Positions 6,501 through 7,831 of a stretch of DNA of 7,831 nt are shown piece after piece. Numbering within the stretch: position 1 is the first letter of the stretch; each line of letters begins with the position of its first letter. Origin of the DNA: DATIJJ01 sp964612855 (lineage in GTDB: Bacteria > Pseudomonadota > Gammaproteobacteria > DSM-16500). Position numbers and translations under genes: made by a program. The stretch is from NCBI GenBank assembly GCA_964612855.1, contig CAZTDR010000091.1:1-7831 (forward strand). The letters run 5' to 3'. Under the pieces are notes generated by a model. The model saw only the letters and a program-made list of their open reading frames with translations, had not been told where the DNA came from and made no database searches.

Positions 6501-7756
6501 TGCTCGCGAATGACTTGCTCTAAAATATCCCATACAGCAGGATCTTCGCGATCCACCATTTTCTTTGCTGCTTTGATGGTCGATGCTTCACCTAGTGTTT
6601 GTAAGCGGCTGAAAATAAAGGGTTTAAAAAGTTCAAGCGCCATTTTTTTAGGCAGCCCACATTGATGGAGTCTTAATGTAGGACCCACCACGATAACAGA
6701 ACGACCTGAATAGTCTACACGCTTACCTAATAAGTTTTGACGGAATCGACCAGCCTTACCTTTAATCATATCGGCCAGGGATTTTAATGGACGTTTGTTT
6801 GAACCTGTAATAGCGCGGCCACGGCGACCATTATCCAATAGCGCATCAACCGATTCTTGCAACATACGTTTTTCGTTACGGACGATAATATCAGGCGCAT
6901 TTAAATCTAATAAACGCTTTAATCGATTGTTACGATTGATTACGCGACGATATAAGTCGTTCAAGTCAGACGTAGCAAAACGTCCACCATCGAGTGGTAC
7001 GAGGGGGCGCAAATCAGGTGGTAATACGGGTAATACGGTTAAAACCATCCATTCGGGTTTATTGCCTGAAGCTAAAAAAGCTTCCATTAATTTTAAACGT
7101 TTGGTTAGTTTTTTGAGTTTGGCTTCAGAGGAAGTGCTGCCAATATCCTCACGAATTTTAGTAATTTCTGTTTCCAAATTGAGGGCACGCAACAATTCTT
7201 GAATAGCATCAGCACCCATACGAGCATCGAATTCATCACCATATTCTTCGATAGCGTCATAATAAGCTTCATCTGACAACAGTTGACCTCGTTCTAATTG
7301 GGTCATACCTGGATCAATAACAACATAAGCTTCAAAATAGAGAATGCGCTCAATGTCACGCAAGGTCATATCCAGCAATAAACCAATACGTGAAGGCAGT
7401 GAACGTAAAAACCAAATGTGTGCGATAGGACTCGCTAATTCGATATGGCCCATTCGATCACGACGCACTTTAGATAAAGTGACTTCTACACCACACTTTT
7501 CACAAATGACACCGCGATGCTTTAAGCGTTTATATTTACCGCATAAGCATTCGTAATCTTTAACAGGGCCAAAGATTTTGGCACAAAACAATCCGTCCCG
7601 TTCGGGCTTAAATGTTCTGTAGTTAATGGTTTCAGGTTTTTTAACTTCGCCATATGACCATGAACGAACCATATCGGGTGAAGCAAGGCCAATATGAATA
7701 GCATCAAATTCTTCTAATTGTGACTGCTGCTTCACTAAACTTAATAAATCTCTCAA
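3596..7756 (-). CDS. rpoC: DNA-directed RNA polymerase subunit beta'
   Basis: RpoC forms the clamp and most of the catalytic centre of RNA polymerase together with RpoB. From the TTG at 7756-7754 the product is 1386 residues; E. coli has 1407. In that numbering the N-terminal zinc-binding cysteines are C70, C72, C85 and C88 and the catalytic NADFDGDQ aspartates are D460, D462 and D464, identical to E. coli. Bridge helix (REGLNVLQYFISTHGARKG, about 765-785), second zinc site (C815, C889, C896, C899) and trigger loop (QLTMRTFHIGGAAS, about 930-943) follow, then the SI3 insertion typical of Gammaproteobacteria. The extreme C-terminus is shorter than in E. coli. An ATG at 7771 adds five residues but has no Shine-Dalgarno sequence, whereas GGGGGA lies 6 bases before the TTG, so TTG is preferred. 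rpoB is expected just beyond the window. Confidence 0.97.
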   Translation of the reverse strand: MRDLLSLVKQQSQLEEFDAIHIGLASPDMVRSWSYGEVKKPETINYRTFKPERDGLFCAKIFGPVKDYECLCGKYKRLKHRGVICEKCGVEVTLSKVRRDRMGHIELASPIAHIWFLRSLPSRIGLLLDMTLRDIERILYFEAYVVIDPGMTQLERGQLLSDEAYYDAIEEYGDEFDARMGADAIQELLRALNLETEITKIREDIGSTSSEAKLKKLTKRLKLMEAFLASGNKPEWMVLTVLPVLPPDLRPLVPLDGGRFATSDLNDLYRRVINRNNRLKRLLDLNAPDIIVRNEKRMLQESVDALLDNGRRGRAITGSNKRPLKSLADMIKGKAGRFRQNLLGKRVDYSGRSVIVVGPTLRLHQCGLPKKMALELFKPFIFSRLQTLGEASTIKAAKKMVDREDPAVWDILEQVIREHPVLLNRAPTLHRLGIQAFEPVLIEGKAIQLHPLVCTAYNADFDGDQMAVHIPLSLEAQLEARSLMMSTNNILSPANGEPIIVPSQDVVLGLYYLTRSKVNAIGEGMLFSDTNEIHRAYENEMVELQAKVRARIKEYVPDEVNGGFKLKVRLVETTVGRALLSELLPKGMSFDLVNRTMTKKAISNLINICYREVGLKATVIFADQLMYTGFSYATKSGVSIGVNDLVIPKEKSDIITQAEEEVGKIQAQYSSGLVTQGERYNKVVDIWSRTNDQVAKAMMTELSSEMVKDAGGQKVQQESFNSIYMMADSGARGSAAQIRQLAGMRGLMAKPDGSIIETPITANFREGLNVLQYFISTHGARKGLADTALKTANSGYLTRRLVDVAQDLVITELDCGTSQGVTMTPLIEGGDVVEPLHERVLGRVTSVDVHDPATDEMIVPVGTLLDEKLVATLEEHTVDQVMVRSPITCESRYGICAACYGRDLARGHRVNIGEAVGVIAAQSIGEPGTQLTMRTFHIGGAASRATAANSVQIKMAGKVKLHNIKLIQHHTGKFIAVSRSGELAVVDEHGRERERYKIPYGAELSVSDSSKIEAGQIVANWDPHSHPVITEVAGKIKFADLIEGVTMHRQTDELTGLSSIVVTDPKQRSSSGKELKPMIKLLDEKGNDLFLAGTNLLAQYFLPPDAIVNFEDGAKVKVGDVLARIPQETSKTRDITGGLPRVADLFEARRPKDPAILAEISGIVSFGKETKGKRRLVITGTGDDIHEELIPKWRHVSVFEGEHVEKGEVIAEGSLNPHDILRLLGTNALTNFIVNEVQDVYRLQGVKINDKHIEVIIRQMLRKVMISHGGDTTFLKGEQVEFGQLRDENDRVKKEDKLIARHEPMLLGITKASLATESFISAASFQETTRVLTEAAVSGKIDELRGLKENVIVGRLIPAGTGLAYHAGRRTQKGQGGASERADEVK

Positions 7757-7762
7757 GGTGAT

Positions 7763-7768
7763 TCCCCC
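7763..7768 (-). promoter_or_regulatory. Ribosome binding site deciding the rpoC start
   Basis: GGGGGA on the minus strand lies 6 bases before a TTG codon (7756-7754). The bases before the alternative ATG (7771-7769) read TTTCCTTATCG and contain no purine-rich motif. The site therefore favours TTG initiation, and the resulting residue numbers match E. coli RpoC. Confidence 0.65.
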
Positions 7769-7801
7769 CATCGATAAGGAAAACTGTAACTAAATTTGTA
7801 G

Positions 7802-7821
7802 GGGCACGGCGTGCCGTGCCC
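7802..7821. repeat. Perfect GC-rich palindromic repeat upstream of rpoC
   Basis: GGGCACGGC (7802-7810) and GCCGTGCCC (7813-7821) are perfect inverted arms around the two bases GT. It sits about 45 bases before the rpoC start, presumably between rpoB and rpoC, and may continue beyond the window since GC-rich sequence runs to the edge. On the rpoC strand it is followed by TACAAATTT and not a T-run, so it does not look like a terminator. It resembles a REP-type dispersed palindrome and shares the GGCACG core with the repeat downstream of rpoC. Confidence 0.6.
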
Positions 7822-7831
7822 TTGCCGCATA

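Noticed and set aside
6795..7202. 135-codon open frame on the plus strand
   Set aside because: It is antisense to conserved RpoC sequence; the basic, serine-rich translation is typical of a shadow frame.

Overview
This window is a conserved housekeeping locus. All recognisable genes lie on the minus strand, so the locus reads from high to low coordinates: rpoC, then rpsL, rpsG, fusA and the first codons of tuf. That is the end of the rpoBC operon followed by the str operon. RpoC carries the SI3 insertion in its trigger loop and matches E. coli residue numbering almost exactly through the N-terminal half, and EF-G and S12 are also of gammaproteobacterial type. With rpoC directly next to rpsL, an S7 protein with an extra hydrophilic segment, and a moderately AT-rich base composition, I infer a gammaproteobacterium of the Legionellales/Coxiella-like kind. 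The order-level assignment rests on memory of those families and is not proven here.

Layout in transcription order. Bases 7831-7757 are the rpoC upstream region, with a perfect GC-rich palindrome. rpoC follows (7756-3596), probably from a TTG start. Bases 3595-3278 form a 318-base intergenic region. It holds a long inverted repeat that resembles a rpoC terminator (3584-3487), a 17-bp A/T-rich dyad, a near-consensus sigma-70 promoter with a 17-base spacer and GC-rich discriminator, and a leader of about 108 nt beginning with a perfect 8-bp hairpin. Then come rpsL (3277-2903), rpsG (2870-2304), fusA (2286-184, GTG start) and tuf (118 to beyond the window edge). Gaps inside the str operon are 32, 17 and 65 bases, so co-transcription is likely.

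Together the genes serve gene expression. RpoC is the beta' subunit of RNA polymerase. S12 and S7 are 30S subunit proteins at the decoding centre and the head. EF-G and EF-Tu are the two GTPases of elongation.

I found no defence system, transposase, CRISPR array, tRNA or new type of operon. The points worth a second look are the S7 insertion, the palindromic repeats on both sides of rpoC, the regulatory architecture between rpoC and rpsL, and the rpoC start codon.
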